From the NCBI RefSeq assembly GCF_030247195.1, contig NC_080671.1, forward strand, positions 199,285,125 to 199,349,124: a stretch of DNA of 64,000 nt, given 5' to 3'. Source of the DNA: Topomyia yanbarensis (Eukaryota > Arthropoda > Insecta > Diptera > Culicidae). The notes beneath the pieces were generated by a model. It saw only the letters and a program-made list of their open reading frames with translations. It searched no databases and had not been told where the DNA came from. How positions within the stretch are numbered: position 1 is the first letter of the stretch; the number at the start of each line of letters is the position of its first letter. The position numbers and the translations under genes were made by a program. Of this stretch, positions 12,460 to 24,879 are shown piece after piece.

Positions 12460-13923
12460 ACATCACGATTTAGTTACAAGGGCATTCCCCACGGCTCATG
12501 TCTTAGCCCCCTTCTCTATAACTTTTACGTGAATGGCATTGACGAAAGCATTGTCCACTCATGTAAGCTAAGCTGTGAGTTACTAAGTGGCCTCTGTTAT
12601 AGAACCTACAGCTGTCGATTTGCAAGGACCACTGGGAAATACCTAATAGATAGATAGATAATTTGTCTACATTGGACTCTTCAGCTGGTTATCGAATTCT
12701 CCACAGTGAAAACTGAGCCTGACATATTTTCTAGGAAGCGTGAACAAGCGTACCAACAGCTTTTATGGATGCGTCAAACTATCGCTCAGGATTTACCTTT
12801 TAAATATCTCGGAGTCTGGTTCGACTTTAAACGTACTTAGGGATACCACATTTGGAATCTGAAACAAAAATGACAAGAAAGGCTCAACCTTCTCCGTACA
12901 ATAACTGATACATGGAGTGGCGCCCACTCAGGAGACCTGATCAGACTATACCAGACAACGATATTGTCGGTGATAAGGTACGAGAGTTTATGCTTTCGCT
13001 TCGTTATGATTATACATTTCATCTTACTGGAGAGTACCGTTATTTACATATTGCATTGAGTTGCATGAAGTTAACCCATACGATGATCCTCGATGTGCCG
13101 TCGGGCGTTCTGCTACTGAAAAATCGACTTTGAGATCTCCCATATCGATTGCTTATCCGATGTGATATCTTGAGCCCGCTGGTGATTGCGAGTGGCTTGT
13201 CGTGTTTAATTCTCAGACTCAATTTATGTCCTTGTACTTCGACTACATGGCACAGAACATCAATTCTTTTACAAGTAATCCCAACCGTGTTGATTTCCTA
13301 GATCCTTCAGATTCAACTGTTTTCTTCGACATATCCAAGAAAAAAGAAAGTGATCCAAAATGTTTTTTTATGAAATTATTCCACGAAGTACAATAAAATA
13401 TTCACTTTGCTCACAGATCATAACTCCATAGTTTCGGATAGCGTTAATTATACTGATGCTGTCCGTTCGATGAAGCCGGCTGAGCACTCTCCGTATTTTC
13501 GAATCAGATTACATTAGTATGGGTTTCCTCGCATTACACTATTCTGAACAATAAGAAGTCGGCTTCATCTGCTCCACCTTAAAAAGTGACATCTACGAAA
13601 GATCAATCTGCTTCAATGAATCATTTGGTATTTCCGCCAGAGAACACTCGAAAGTTGGCAGATCTCGTAGAGCTTGGTCGCTGGCTACAATACAGGTTTA
13701 GGGAAATGAATGTGGGTTGGGATTTTATTCTCGAGATGTCCAGAATAATTACATGTTAGAAACACATCTTAGGTGTATTGGACTTGTGGTTATTGGTATT
13801 TGCGCTTGTGAAACATGTGGGAAACATGACATCGACCATGTTGTCTGGACATGCGCCGAACAATGTGGCACCAGGTCTCAATTATTGGATTCAATTCGCC
13901 CAACGTTCCGGTTAGGGATATAA
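12460..13923 (+). pseudogene. decayed LOA/I-like non-LTR pol: reverse transcriptase to post-RNase H region
   Basis: The plus strand reads YKGIPHGSCLSPLLYNFYV (RT motif B, with H for the usual Q in QGS). Then, after frameshifts and stops, an IAQ-LPFKYLGVWFDF block (RT thumb), a DLIRLYQTTILSV block, an RFMSLYFDYMAQNI-like block and a C-terminal HDIDHVVWTCAEQC block with paired Cys/His. The YADD catalytic motif cannot be found between motif B and the thumb, where sequence is lost. An RNase H core is not readable. Many stops and frame changes make it a fossil. It is collinear with fragments at 5438-5843 (minus) and 42620-43560 (plus), so the window holds three separate copies of this family. Confidence 0.7.
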
Positions 13924-14884
13924 TGTTTCCCTATATGTCTCTTATCTACCTTCTCCTATAATATCAATATTCCAATTTAACCCCTTCTATTTCCCTTTAT
14001 TCTCGTTCTCAGAAGTCCCCTGTACTGCATTTGTGGCGTCGATTTGCATCAGAGCGCTACTACGTAATCGCATGTACTCTATCTATTCACTGCTGGTACC
14101 GTTCAACACATTGACCAGCATTTTGCATAATAACCTAGAATTCTAGGTTGTTTATGGCAGCGTTAAAAACAGTATCACTGTGAATATGAACAATGGGAAA
14201 ATTAGGATATGGTTGCAGAATCTGGCACCGCGTCCTTTCGATGTGACCATTCAAAAATGTATGTCGCAGTTTGGAGTCCGTACGGAGGATACATGTCTCC
14301 CCTAGGTAAATAGGATTGATAGTATTGGAAACATCTTCAAACAATATTACATGCATCAACTTGAATAAATTTATTAGAATTATCAACAATTAATATCAGC
14401 TTATTCGTAAATAGCCATTTAAAGTATCCCTTAGAAAAAAAAATCTCCTCGATAGTGGTACATCGAGGAGACCGGGAGGGCTTGTCAAGCTTTTTGATTT
14501 TGCATGCTTTTCCTGATGTCGCCTACCCAAACCAAAGTTAAGCCATTAGTTAGTGTTTCCAATATTTGTATGATATTCGAAATACAATGTTCTTGTTTCA
14601 TGTGCTGTATGTTTTTGCATTTCTCACCTTGTATTTTAAACATTTTTTGTAGTCCTTCTCATTATTGCAACAATATCTAATGCATTTCTCTAATATATTG
14701 CAATATACGAGTGGTTTGTCCATCAATAATTTATTGAATGAATGTCTAATTAATGTCTTGTTTCTACTGTTCCTTCTTAAAAATACATGGGAATATGCGA
14801 ACGACCACAAGGTTACATGTATTGGTATGCACGAAACTCCAAAAACGCCACCATGCACGATTTACAAACATTAACATGGAAATG
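13924..14884. other. no recognisable gene; one unrecognised 84-codon frame
   Basis: The minus frame 14135-14389 is intact over 84 codons and rich in Ile/Asn/His. I do not recognise it; no catalytic motif or signal peptide is evident, and it may be a transposon fragment. Overlapping frames on both strands at 14598-14988 look like chance. Confidence 0.35.
14444..14471. other. perfect 10-bp stem-loop
   Basis: tctcctcgat and atcgaggaga are perfect complements separated by 8 bases (agtggtac). It is isolated, with no RNA gene signals around it. It may mark a transposon end or be fortuitous. Confidence 0.5.
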
Positions 14885-15130
14885 ATTGTGCCTTTTACGA
14901 TAATATAAAACTGACCACGCACGCAAAGATTCAATCGGGAGAGCGCACACCTACGCCCGCGATCTTGCACAAACACTAAGGTAATCAAGTCAACATGTAA
15001 CCACTTACGAATTTAAACACACGAAAGTGCGACTATGCTAACGCCCGTTCTCACACTGTTATAAATCGATCACATGTGTTCCTGAATCTCGCTCAGAGCA
15101 AGAGCAAAAAAGTACCCTGTTATAGCTATC
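14885..15130 (+). repeat. possible fragment of the CGCG-rich retroposon family
   Basis: The words cgcccgcgatcttgcacaaac and acgcccgttctcacac resemble the composition and phrasing of 56940-57130 (cgcccgcgatctcgccaata). Similarity is patchy and boundaries are unclear. Confidence 0.3.
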
Positions 15131-15607
15131 AATAAACTAAGCTTTCAATTTTTACTGCTTTGTTGCTCATCCACTACACAAACAGTGAAGTGTGCCTCTA
15201 CTACGAAAATTACCATTGCGACTGACTTTGAACAAATTCGTATTAGACCAAACGTGCGCTTGGTGAAACAGTTCCTAAGGCTGATAACGGAGTTAATCCG
15301 CAAGAAAGTGGCTACATCGTGGGCGATGTTTTTACCCACAAACTCGCGTAGTTGTATTTTTTCTAGTCTTGTGCTACTAGCTCAAATATTTATCCGTTTT
15401 CGGCTACATATTCACAAGTTCATGAAAAATATTCAATAAAAAGTTCTAAAAATTGTTAAATTGATTAGTATTAAGGTACACCGGGGCATGTTGAAATGCT
15501 AGGAAAGTTGGAACGGGAATCTGAACCTTCACCAGAAAATAGCAATAACCGAGATTATTTTTTCCAACAAAAAGCTTCCTTAAACGCACCTTTTGTATAC
15601 CATAAGC

Positions 15608-16642
15608 CAGTGGTTTTCAACCGGGGGTGAATTCACCCCCAGGGGTAAATTGGACGATTGTTGGGAGTGAATTATGCGGGACAAATTTTAACTTGTTATC
15701 CAAACATTCCCGTCGGGTATTTGCCTTTATATATTGTTTCAGTATGTCAAAAATTGAGATGCTTACTGAGAGTGCCCTGGAACAGTTTTCTTATTGTGAA
15801 ATTGTGGCATTCATCCAATTGAAAATCTTTTTTGCAGGGTAATAGGGTTACCACCTTTGGTATGGTTTTCACCCGGAAATTTTTACTGACCTGGGATAGG
15901 TTTTATACAATCACTTTGAACCTATCTGACCTATCCGCTGAGTTTAAATTAGATAAGTATAAATTTTTTCATTCTTTTTGTAACTCGTCGAAGTATCAAT
16001 CACCAAAATTGACTCACATTGACCGTTTGTTGTTTTGTTTTGGCAAAGCATGATACACACCAATACTTTGAGCTTTTCTTATTAGCTGTAAATTTATCAC
16101 GTTCGTAAACCGTATTTTCCACTTAGATAGGTGTGAAATTTCACTTCCCTGTCTAACGACAAAAATCCAAAAGCACCGGCCACTCACGCTGTGGAGGAGC
16201 AGCCGAACAATCATTGCTCTCTGCCACAGCTAAGTACCGTGAAGCAGGCAGGAAAGAGGTAGCATCTGTGAAGCACACTGCGGTGTCTTACAAAATTGTT
16301 GCTGTGCATAAAATATTCGGTTATTTGTCATCACAGTCGCTAGGAAGGTTCCAACGAAGTAGCAAATCGTTTCTACCTGGCCAACAGTTAAGGTCCGCTG
16401 CTGGAGCAGTCAACATTAACACCGGAGGTAGTCATTTGAACATATTGAGTTGAAATTATTCATCGTATCACTATACTCGGAGAAATAGATGCAAAACCCG
16501 GAGGCAATGAGATCCTCTACAAAAACTGGAGGGGCAGCAACCCTACAGGGTAATGATGCTAAACAATTTTTAGAAAGGGGTACATCATGGTTATCAATGT
16601 TCGGAAAGGGGTACATGGAACGAAAAAGGTTGAAAACCACTG
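15608..16642. mobile_element. hAT-like non-autonomous element (1035 bp)
   Basis: Ends are CAGTGGTTTTCAACC and its exact reverse complement GGTTGAAAACCACTG. Flanks ccataagc (15600-15607) and ccataaac (16643-16650) match at 7 of 8 bases, consistent with the 8-bp target duplication of hAT elements. No complete hAT transposase frame is present; frames at 16214-16453 and 16489-16746 are unrecognised. The right 650 bp recurs at 52831-53477, showing this is a dispersed family. Confidence 0.75.
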
Positions 16643-16780
16643 CCATAAACGGTAGTTTGAAACATCCCCCCCCCCCCGATTTTGGCCCTTTTGTTTATTT
16701 TTCGTCGTTCGCGAAACCAAAAACCTCTTTTTCCAGAATCAGATAAATCGGTAGAAAAATGTTGTGGTTACAGATTACTA

Positions 16781-17430
16781 GGGGAGCCCGGGGCTAGTTG
16801 GCGGTTGGGGTAAGTTGGCGGAATCCCTTTTTCTTCGTTTCTATCATACATACAGCGCTGCGTTGTGTACCTCAAGTTATGTGAAACCCATTATCCAATG
16901 TGTTTTGTTGAAAAAGTTTGCGGATTTACAGTGCAAGTTGGCGGTGCTATTTACAGTGCAAAATAATCATCAAATATTTTTATTTTTGGAATTCACTTCA
17001 AAGTAAGAAAATCTTTTTCTTGTGTATCTCGTCAATGCAGGGTTGGCCAATCGCCTGAAGAATTTCGAAAATATGCTTTTGAGTATGGAATACGTGTCAA
17101 AGTCCAAATGCCGAGGTATTGAGACTGAAATATATTGGCAATTGTCGGTAATATACAGTTTTATTGAAAAGACATTCAGAAATATGATTGCTTATTTTCT
17201 GGCGTATCCATACCTACCGCCAACTTATCCTGGGGCCGGGGTAAGTTGAAGTTTTTCCGAGTCACACATTTTTGTCTATTAAAACAAAGGCAATGCAACT
17301 TTGAAAAACATCAGGGAGGTTGCCAACAGTCTGTCCTTTCTTGCCATATGTTCTATTTTGCAAGATTTACCTACATCAAAGCTGTAAAAAATGGAAACTA
17401 AAAACACCGCCAACTAGCCCCGGTCTCCCC
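16781..17430. mobile_element. TA-flanked non-autonomous element, TIR GGGGAGCCCGGGGCTAGTTG
   Basis: The left end ggggagcccggggctagttg pairs with the reverse complement of the right end caactagccccggtctcccc. Both flanks read TACTA (16776-16780, 17431-17435), so the duplication is TA or TACTA. The gttggcgg word of the termini recurs internally (16799-16820, about 16935 and inverted at 17218), with ggggtaagttg at two of those places. There is no transposase. Confidence 0.75.
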
Positions 17431-17912
17431 TACTAAAAAGTTGTATGTTAAACAATCGTTTGGGATCTATCAAGTGTAGTAATTATAAACTGTGTGCTAA
17501 GAAACCTTATTTTTTAGCGTTCCATTATACCCCTTATTTTGACACCCATTGGGGCAAATAGAAATACATACAGAGGGTTGGAACGACAGTAGTAATGCTC
17601 TAATCTTCAATTCGGGATTGGTCATTTTGTTCTAGCATCCGTTATGGTCCGCTAGTACACCAGGAAGTCGACTAAATATTTATTTTACTATTTAATAATA
17701 ACTGGTTACATACTTGGTTTATTTTCGTTTGTAATTTGCTGCGCAATTTCAAATTCAGTTGCCAATTGCTGTGTGAATTTATCAAACCCAGCATTCAGTT
17801 TCAACGCCTCTCTCACACATTCGCTTCCCAGCTGACTGAAGCTTCACGCAGAATCGAATCCATTCAGTGCAAATATGTATTCATTCACCAACCAACGCAT
17901 TCATTTGTTATA

Positions 17913-19120
17913 GGGTGATGTGCCTATTATGGCAGTAGAGCCTATTGTGACCCTATTTCGTACCCCTTGGTTTCGAACCAAGCATATGAGATAATGACAA
18001 TATCGATTTGGCTAAAACAGGTGTGCTAAAAAAGCTCAAGTTATTTTCTTTATTTGTTGTGCACATACGTATTCAGAACTATCCACTAAATCCAACTTTT
18101 AATTAAAACAAAATCACCTTATTGAAATATCTGCTGATCCGCCTCACTCGCGTAGTGAACCGAAACAGGACGCAACGGCGCTTAGCAAAATAAACACTTT
18201 CGAGCCAGCATTTACCGCCTCATATCTCGTTATTCCGGCACAAATATATTAAATATTGCACTGATACATACCTTTATTTTAGCTGGAGAACCTTTTTACG
18301 ATTATTTCGCTTTAAAAGCACTCGTCAAACACTAGAATAGGCCTAGTGTTATAATAGGATAAAACTAAATACGGGGGTTCCTATTATTGGTATGTTTTGC
18401 TGATACACTACCACACTCAAAACCAACTTTTTGCATCCATCATACAGAAAAGAATCACCAGTGCGGCCAAACCAAAACATGAACTTGAAAACATAATGTT
18501 ATGCAATTTCAGGTATAAGTAATCAATTATTTCAAGTTATTCAACTAATTGTTGATCGCAGATATTTTATTTTCATCTGCACATACAATTTGGATCGGGA
18601 GGAAGTAATGTGTGATGTGAACTTTATATTCCAGTTGTTAACTTTCGCATGGTTATTTCCTGCATGCGCAGTTCTGGGCGCTCTTCCACTAACAGCTGAT
18701 GAGTTTCTTTCGTGTGCGTAATGTTTACGTTTGTTTTGATCGGCTGAAAAAAGCAGAATAATTCGTTTTACAAATCACGCGTTGGCGTCCATGATCTGGA
18801 TACCTAGTTAGAATCGACGCAAATGAAATATGAGGCATTGCGTTTCAACTAGATTGTTTTTCGATGAGGTGGAAATCGGCACACCCATGAGGCGATAATT
18901 GGAACGTTCAGGTGGGAATAGATGCACAGAATAGAACATTTATTTTCATTTATGCTGAAAATTGAGACAATTCTGCCAAATAAGCATTATACAGATGTTT
19001 AAGAAACAGTACACTGATACTTTATTCTGAAAAAGGTTATAGGTAATATGGCTTCTTTTTAAGTTATTCAAAAAATAGTGCGACCCTCTCCATAATGGTG
19101 CCAAAATAGGCTCATCACCC
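17913..19120. mobile_element. TA-flanked non-autonomous element, TIR GGGTGATGTGCCTATT
   Basis: Left gggtgatgtgcctatt pairs with right aataggctcatcaccc (one mismatch), flanked by TA at 17911-17912 and 19121-19122. Words meaning the same as the terminus (gcctattgtgaccc, gggttcctattattgg, aataggcctagtg) recur inside. It is non-coding. A related left end, tagggtgatgtgtccatttt, occurs at about 48842. Confidence 0.7.
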
Positions 19121-19846
19121 TATGTGGGCAGAAAGTGACATCTTTTATATTTTCGAGCATAAGAAAAGTGTGTAATCTATGCCTGAGGTATTCTTGGTCG
19201 ATAACTCATAGTCAGCATAGAATCAAAATTCAGTTTGAAACTGAAATTGAATTTGAACCGAAAATAACTAAATGAATGCACTACGAGGCACGATTGAACG
19301 ACAAGGCAAACAACCGAAGCATTTCCTTCAGCGCACCGAGCGTGATTTTTCTTTCGTTTCTCTTTCAAGCTCACTTGGGTATGTAAATATTTCAGAGTTC
19401 TACTATGTAGAATACAGTGTTTGAATTTATTATTGTCCTACATTTTTTGTATACATATCGGACTCCTTGGTGGAGGTTAGAGGAGTAGGGTTCAGAGTTA
19501 TCTTTTCTATTCAGAGTCCCTCACTCTGGCACACGGTATTATGCAGCGACTGGTACAAAGGCCAAACTTTCAACTCATGAAATCATATTATTTCAACATA
19601 CCCCGAAACGAGAGGCAAGCCGAAACAAAGCACTTGAAAATTTGAATTTTCAATAACCACTATATTTCATAACTAGATTATGAATTGTTTATTTTATGAT
19701 TTAAACTTCTCTAGTTCAAATTTCAACTTTGAAAAACCCGTTTCAACTTGCCCTGGTGTACCTTAACTGTTTTTACTTCATTCTAACGTTCATAGCATGT
19801 CATTTGACTTCCCTTTTACCTTGGCTTTATTGAGTTTTGTGTTTTA

Positions 19847-20018
19847 AGCGGCCCTTACACGTTCAATATTTTCGTCAATACCAGTATTGACGATATTGTT
19901 ACAATATTTCAGTCCCGTTTGAAATCCACATCGTCAATATTTTTTTTCCATTACACGTACAATACTTTTGTCAATACTCTCTATTATTGACAAAAATATT
20001 GAACGTGTAAGGCCCGCT
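19847..20018. mobile_element. PIF/Harbinger-like MITE (172 bp)
   Basis: agcggcccttacacgttcaa on the left pairs with the reverse complement of ttgaacgtgtaaggcccgct on the right, and the pairing continues through aatattt-tgtcaata. TTA flanks both ends (19844-19846, 20019-20021), a 3-bp duplication of PIF/Harbinger type. The interior contains a second inverted pair (caatac-cagtattg), so the whole element can fold. Confidence 0.7.
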
Positions 20019-20021
20019 TTA

Positions 20022-23000
20022 GACAATTAACCTTAAATACCTACTTAATACATACTCGACAAGTTTGTTAAAGCAAAAGCATGGTAATAAATCGAAACCT
20101 ATCTGGTAAACTGAATGAAAAATTGAGCATGAAATAAAGAAAAATGCAAATGAAATGAAATGCGAAAAACAAAGAAAGAAAACGTTGCTCTACTAATATC
20201 TTCAAATGAGTAAAACTGCCATTAGATTTTTCTAAAAATATGCTCAATGCTTCTTCAACTTGGTTTCTCAGAATATTTTAGTGGTTTTCAAAAATATACA
20301 ACCTTTCTTTATTTTTTTGTATTGAAAGTATACAAATGACGAAGTTCAAATTTTTGCACTCTAAGTGGATTTTGAAACCCGGAGACAAAACATCTTCAAA
20401 AAACAATCTTCATGTTTTAAACATAATGTATATTCTTTATCTTTACTGCGGGGCCCCTTCTCAATCGTCATAGATAGATGATAAGATAAAACTTACGGGC
20501 AAAGTTAACACTTGTCTCATAACCAGAGCCACTATCCTACTTTAAAACACGAAACTTGCAACGAAGATCTAGCGTGCCATCAGTCATCGTTACCGATTAC
20601 TTAATGGGCAAAAAAACAAACATTCGTACTGATCCTGAGTGGCAATGACGTTGCTAAAATAGTAAATAAAAAAAAATCATTTTATTATCTAATAGTTTCT
20701 TGTCTAGCCTATTCGCTGCGACTAATTATGCTGTGTCGGATTGTTTGTTTAAGTAATAACGAACTTGTTCTTCAGGTCCGTCGATACAACCAACACCGTG
20801 ACAAATCCGATCCATCACTGTACGTAGTAGGCCATTCGTTTCGGCGATCTATTACCTCATTACAACAGTCCATTCAGTGGCCGGTTTACTGATAATGGCA
20901 CAGCTCTATTTATGGACTTTTCAAATTATCTTGCCATATGTCTTTGCAAAAGGCTCGAACATGTTAGTTATGTCCGTTTCGTATTTATATGGGCCGAACT
21001 GGAATCAGAATGATGGTAAGTAAATAGTTGCTGCTACGAGACCGAGGAAAACGGCGATTGCTTAATTCGGTTGCTTCGTGGAGTGAAGCTTGTCCTCGAT
21101 TCAGCACTGGGAATTTTGAACACAGCAACGTACTGGTTTGGGTATCAATCAATCAATGTTCAGAACGTCCCAACATGCTGTTTTCCGCAGAGCTTGGGGT
21201 CAACGATACGAACCTTATGTTACCATCATGTACGTATATCAACATGTATAGTCCAGATGTTGCTCAACTTTTCATAATGCTCAGAAGATTTTAGCACTCT
21301 CATGCAATCCGTCATCGTCGTGGAGAACTCCCTGTGATGAACTTGAATCTTATTTTTAGCAGTCTCATTGATGTCAAATTAGGACCCAGTCCGTTTCGAC
21401 AGGGCTAGCCATAAGACAAAGTGTCCGTCGTATCGGACTCTGGAGATCTAGTTTGCATGGGCAGGACAAATTTTAGATTTTTTATTTTGTCCACAAGGCA
21501 ATATTAATCTTGGTTACCTATTATTTGGGCACGATCGGTGAACGGCTACTGGTCGGAAGCCGTTGAACTTTTGCCGACAACCTGATGCGAAGTTTTGCGA
21601 TAATCATTGTACGACGACAGGCGTGAAATAGTGAAGATAATAGGAAAATTTTAATAACAGTCTCGGCATAGCTCTGCTTGTGCCGCACCACTTTCATCGA
21701 GATAATGCCATTTTTACACGAGCCATTTTGGTATAATGGAGAAAACATAAGTAGCTCTCACCACGGGCCACAAACGTCACAGTGGTTGGTGAACTGCGTA
21801 GCGATTATGACGCTAGTTGATGAGGGTTACAGTGCAATATATTGCTAAAAGTTTGAAATATGATGCATCAATATCAACAGTTAATATAGTAGTTACAGGT
21901 AGCTCGTATGGGTGTAAAGGAATCGTAATGTTGCAGCGACTGAATCCTTCCAATAAGGGATTTCTGTATCTTAATTTACTCAATGATTTCAAACTCCTAT
22001 CTAACGTACTTTCTCAAATTCTCGTTATAGTTTTATATACGAATTGACCTACTACAGACTGGCTCCAAGCTATTTTGCAAAATCACTAAAATTGCGCCCA
22101 ATGTGACAGGTTTCAGGGCCACACCCGCGTTGTGCAAATCTACACATTGCCCACAGCAGAAGCAGTATCAACAGCATGATCGCGTTTTTTCAACATTAGC
22201 GAAATTATCCCTCGCGGAAGATCGACGCAAAATCCAACGGCGGCTCATTCCGTGAAGCTAATGATATTTTAATTACCCGCAAAACAACGAACGACGAACG
22301 AAACCTGAATTGATGCACCAGTCGTGTGTCAGAGAGGAGTTGAATTCAAGGAAACCCCAAAAAACACTAGCATCACCATTTGCCCCTAGGGCTCGTTGGT
22401 TGCGTGATTATTGAATGAGGAATTGGCCATTCGCATTATCCCTTCAAGATCGCCACCTCGAGAAGTTTTCTATCCAGCACGTGGTGCAAAATGTTCTACA
22501 TCAGCACCAGTAATTTCAGAATAGACTCTATTTCCAACCGAGTCTGTAATTATACAGCTCTGCTATGTGGCGCACCGTACAAAGCATTGACTTTTTGCGC
22601 CCTCGATTGGAAGTATTGATCGTTTTCTACCTTTTTGCCGCCTTTGGCGTTTATTAGGTAATGTAACAGGGGAAACGGATTGATTAATTAAAAAAAATAC
22701 CTAATGAATGAACGACGTCGGCGTCGACTGATTGTAAAGCTTTGGTCAATATAAAAAATCTTCGTGCGCGTAAAACGATTCTTCATAGTAATGATTTCTT
22801 AGTGGGACTAATTTTTTATCAACTGAATAAAAATTGTAGAAATCCGCCCCGTTGGGAAATGCAGGTTTGCTATTTTACAAATTTGTCTAATACAATATTG
22901 TTTTGTGGTAGTTGAATATTATTTGAATGATTCCTGAATTATTTGGTTGAATGTTAGAAATATGATTCTAAGTATATCATGCCTATGTACAGAATAGATT

Positions 23001-24123
23001 GACCTTCGTTTATCTTTCAGACAATTTACACATGTTTATGCCGCGATTGAATACACTGTAATATCAAATCGATTGAAGACACTGTAAATCATCTAATTTT
23101 ATATTATTATCGTACTGTTTAATTTACTGTCAATGCTAATTCCTACAGTTGTTTTCTCAGTAGTCCCCAACTAATATACAGGCTATCTAAAAAAATTAAT
23201 GCCTCCAGCATTAAAAAAAGCAACCCTGTCATACTCGAGGTAGAATCTGTGTATTATTAAATCTCATACAGAGTAATGCGCAACACTGCATAAAATCGTA
23301 AGTACCTCTGTGTTTCTAGCAACCACAGTTTTTGCTATAACTTTGAACGACTTCAACCGAGTTACATAATAAATTCATACGGAGTGAGTGCAAAACATGC
23401 TGTTTCGTGGCTTACAGCACTTTATTTATAAAACTCTTTTGTTACAAAAGAGTACAACAAAATTAATAAAATGTCTTGTCGATTGAAGTATTTACCAATA
23501 ATATTATCTATCTACACTATTACTTTTCATGCATTTTATCTTCTCCGATAGAAGAAACGAACGGTTTCGTGATTTTTTGTATACGTTAACGGTTTTGTGG
23601 GGTACATTTGCATCTCAAAACTAAACTCGCTCTAATATGCCTAATTTTTATTGAATTTATAATTAAATAGGATAGTAGTGCTGTAACATCGAAAGTTTCG
23701 AAACGATTTAGCCTATCTATATGGCGTTGTGAAGCTAATTAATTTGCCTTTTGAACAAATATTAATAAATTCACAAAAAAGTAAAAATGTATTCATTCCG
23801 ATGCTTTTTTGAACACCAAACGCCAATAAAAAAAAGAAATATACAGCAATATACAGTAACAAAGTTAAAACAGGAAGGCGTCGAAGCGACAGGCCTGTGC
23901 ATTGCACGTGTATATTAATTATGTTCCAGAGCCTGGGCTTCAGAAGCGGACGGATTTAGTGGTGCGTGGTACATATTATATACAAATCATATTCATGAAT
24001 GTGTTTTGTCTCGTTTATCATCAAAACCAAAAAAAAAATAGGATAATGATCGAAGCGCATTTTCAAAATACTTTGCTGAAATAGCTTTATAACAGATTCT
24101 ATTGTTCAGCAATGTTGAAGCTT
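20022..24123. other. mostly single-copy-looking DNA around the candidate exon at 20895
   Basis: Apart from the candidate exon there is no recognisable coding sequence. Stretches 21300-21800 and 22070-22760 have mixed composition, are not repeated in the window and look like intronic or intergenic host DNA. The region 22860-23900 is AT-rich with no repeats that I could bound. Confidence 0.4.
20895..21015 (+). CDS. candidate first coding exon of a secreted or membrane protein
   Basis: An ATG with A at -3 and G at +4 opens 40 codons that run into the donor consensus GTAAGT at 21016, leaving one base of the next codon (phase 1). The predicted N-terminus is strongly hydrophobic for about 18 residues (LYLWTFQIILPYVFA) and then becomes polar. 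A V-x-A|K pattern fits signal peptidase cleavage after residue 18. A pyrimidine-containing tract ending ttcttcag at about 20776 could be the acceptor of the exon, putting the stretch before the ATG in the 5' untranslated region. I do not recognise the protein. No second exon can be identified, and the frame is short enough to occur by chance. Confidence 0.35.
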
Positions 24124-24215
24124 GTTACTATGTTTTAATTGCCGCAAGGTTCTACTGTATCGATTTTGTGTTACTATGTTTTAATTGCCGCAAGGTTCTA
24201 CTGTATCGATTTTGT
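24124..24215 (+). repeat. perfect 46-bp tandem duplication
   Basis: A 46-bp block starting gttactatgttttaattgcc occurs twice without a gap (24124-24169, 24170-24215) and is identical. It abuts the inverted triplication that follows and may belong to the same rearrangement. Confidence 0.9.
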
Positions 24216-24555
24216 TGGATATTTTCGGCAAATTTGAGACTAAGAGAAACGAAAGCAATGAAATTGAAAGACGGATAGGTATTCTAGAGCGAATCAGTTA
24301 TAAACTTAGAACGGAAAACTAGAACTAGTTCTAAGTTTATAACTGATTCGCTCTAGAATACCTATCCGTCTTTCAATTTCATTGCTTTCGTTTCTCTTAG
24401 TCTCAAATTTGCCGAAAATATCCAACAAAATCGATTTTGTTGGCTATGTTCGGCAAATTTGAGACTAAGAGAAACGAAAGCAATGAAATTGAAAGACGGA
24501 TAGGTATTCTAGAGCGAATCAGTTATAAACTTAGAACGGAAAACTAGAACTAGGC
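24205..24555. repeat. inverted triplication: direct, inverted, direct
   Basis: The block 24205-24312 is repeated as a perfect 108-bp reverse complement at 24328-24435 (15-bp spacer). It then recurs in direct orientation at 24430-24555 with only two differences near its start. The second junction lies on the self-complementary atcgat. There are no transposon ends or target duplications. Confidence 0.9.
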
Positions 24556-24879
24556 AGGCTCATATGGGCCTGATCGAAAGGAAATGTGAAGAATTCTTTG
24601 CCTTCTGCAGAGTAGGAGATGCTAGCAGAAAGGGAGAAGAATGATCGCATGGTCGTTCTAGGCGAGGATTTGTGAAGAATTTTTTGCCGGCGTCGGCGGT
24701 AAAACATGATGATGAGTTATGTTCTACCATAGACCGTGCGGTAGACTTGGGTGCAACGCCCAACTAAAATAAACCGTAACGGAATAATAGGGATTGTAAA
24801 TATCTCAGGGGTATCAACGTTTTAGGGCGAAACATAAATATCGCCTTTGACTCGAGGCACATATTTTCAACATCCAGTG
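24556..24879. other. no recognisable gene
   Basis: The sequence downstream of the triplication continues the third copy's flank. A minus frame 24763-24560 is unrecognised. It might be part of an LTR or LINE end but shows no defining signal. Confidence 0.35.

Larger units (their letters stand above)
15475..19762. mobile_element. TTAA-flanked inverted-repeat element carrying three nested insertions
   Basis: The left end ggtacaccggggcatgttg matches the reverse complement of the right end (caacttgccctggtgtacc) at 17 of 19 positions. It is flanked on both sides by TTAA (15471-15474, 19763-19766), as in piggyBac-type insertions. No transposase is readable. Subtracting the three nested elements (15608-16642, 16781-17430, 17913-19120) leaves about 1.4 kb of original sequence. 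The superfamily follows only from the TTAA duplication, so piggyBac-like is a tentative name. Confidence 0.65.

Noticed and set aside
14135..14389. Unrecognised 84-codon minus frame considered as a viral or retroviral fragment
   Set aside because: No diagnostic motif or family match can be supported from the sequence alone.
14598..14988. Overlapping frames of 69-86 codons on both strands
   Set aside because: Overlap on opposite strands, no recognisable domain, and codon content matches AT-rich non-coding DNA.
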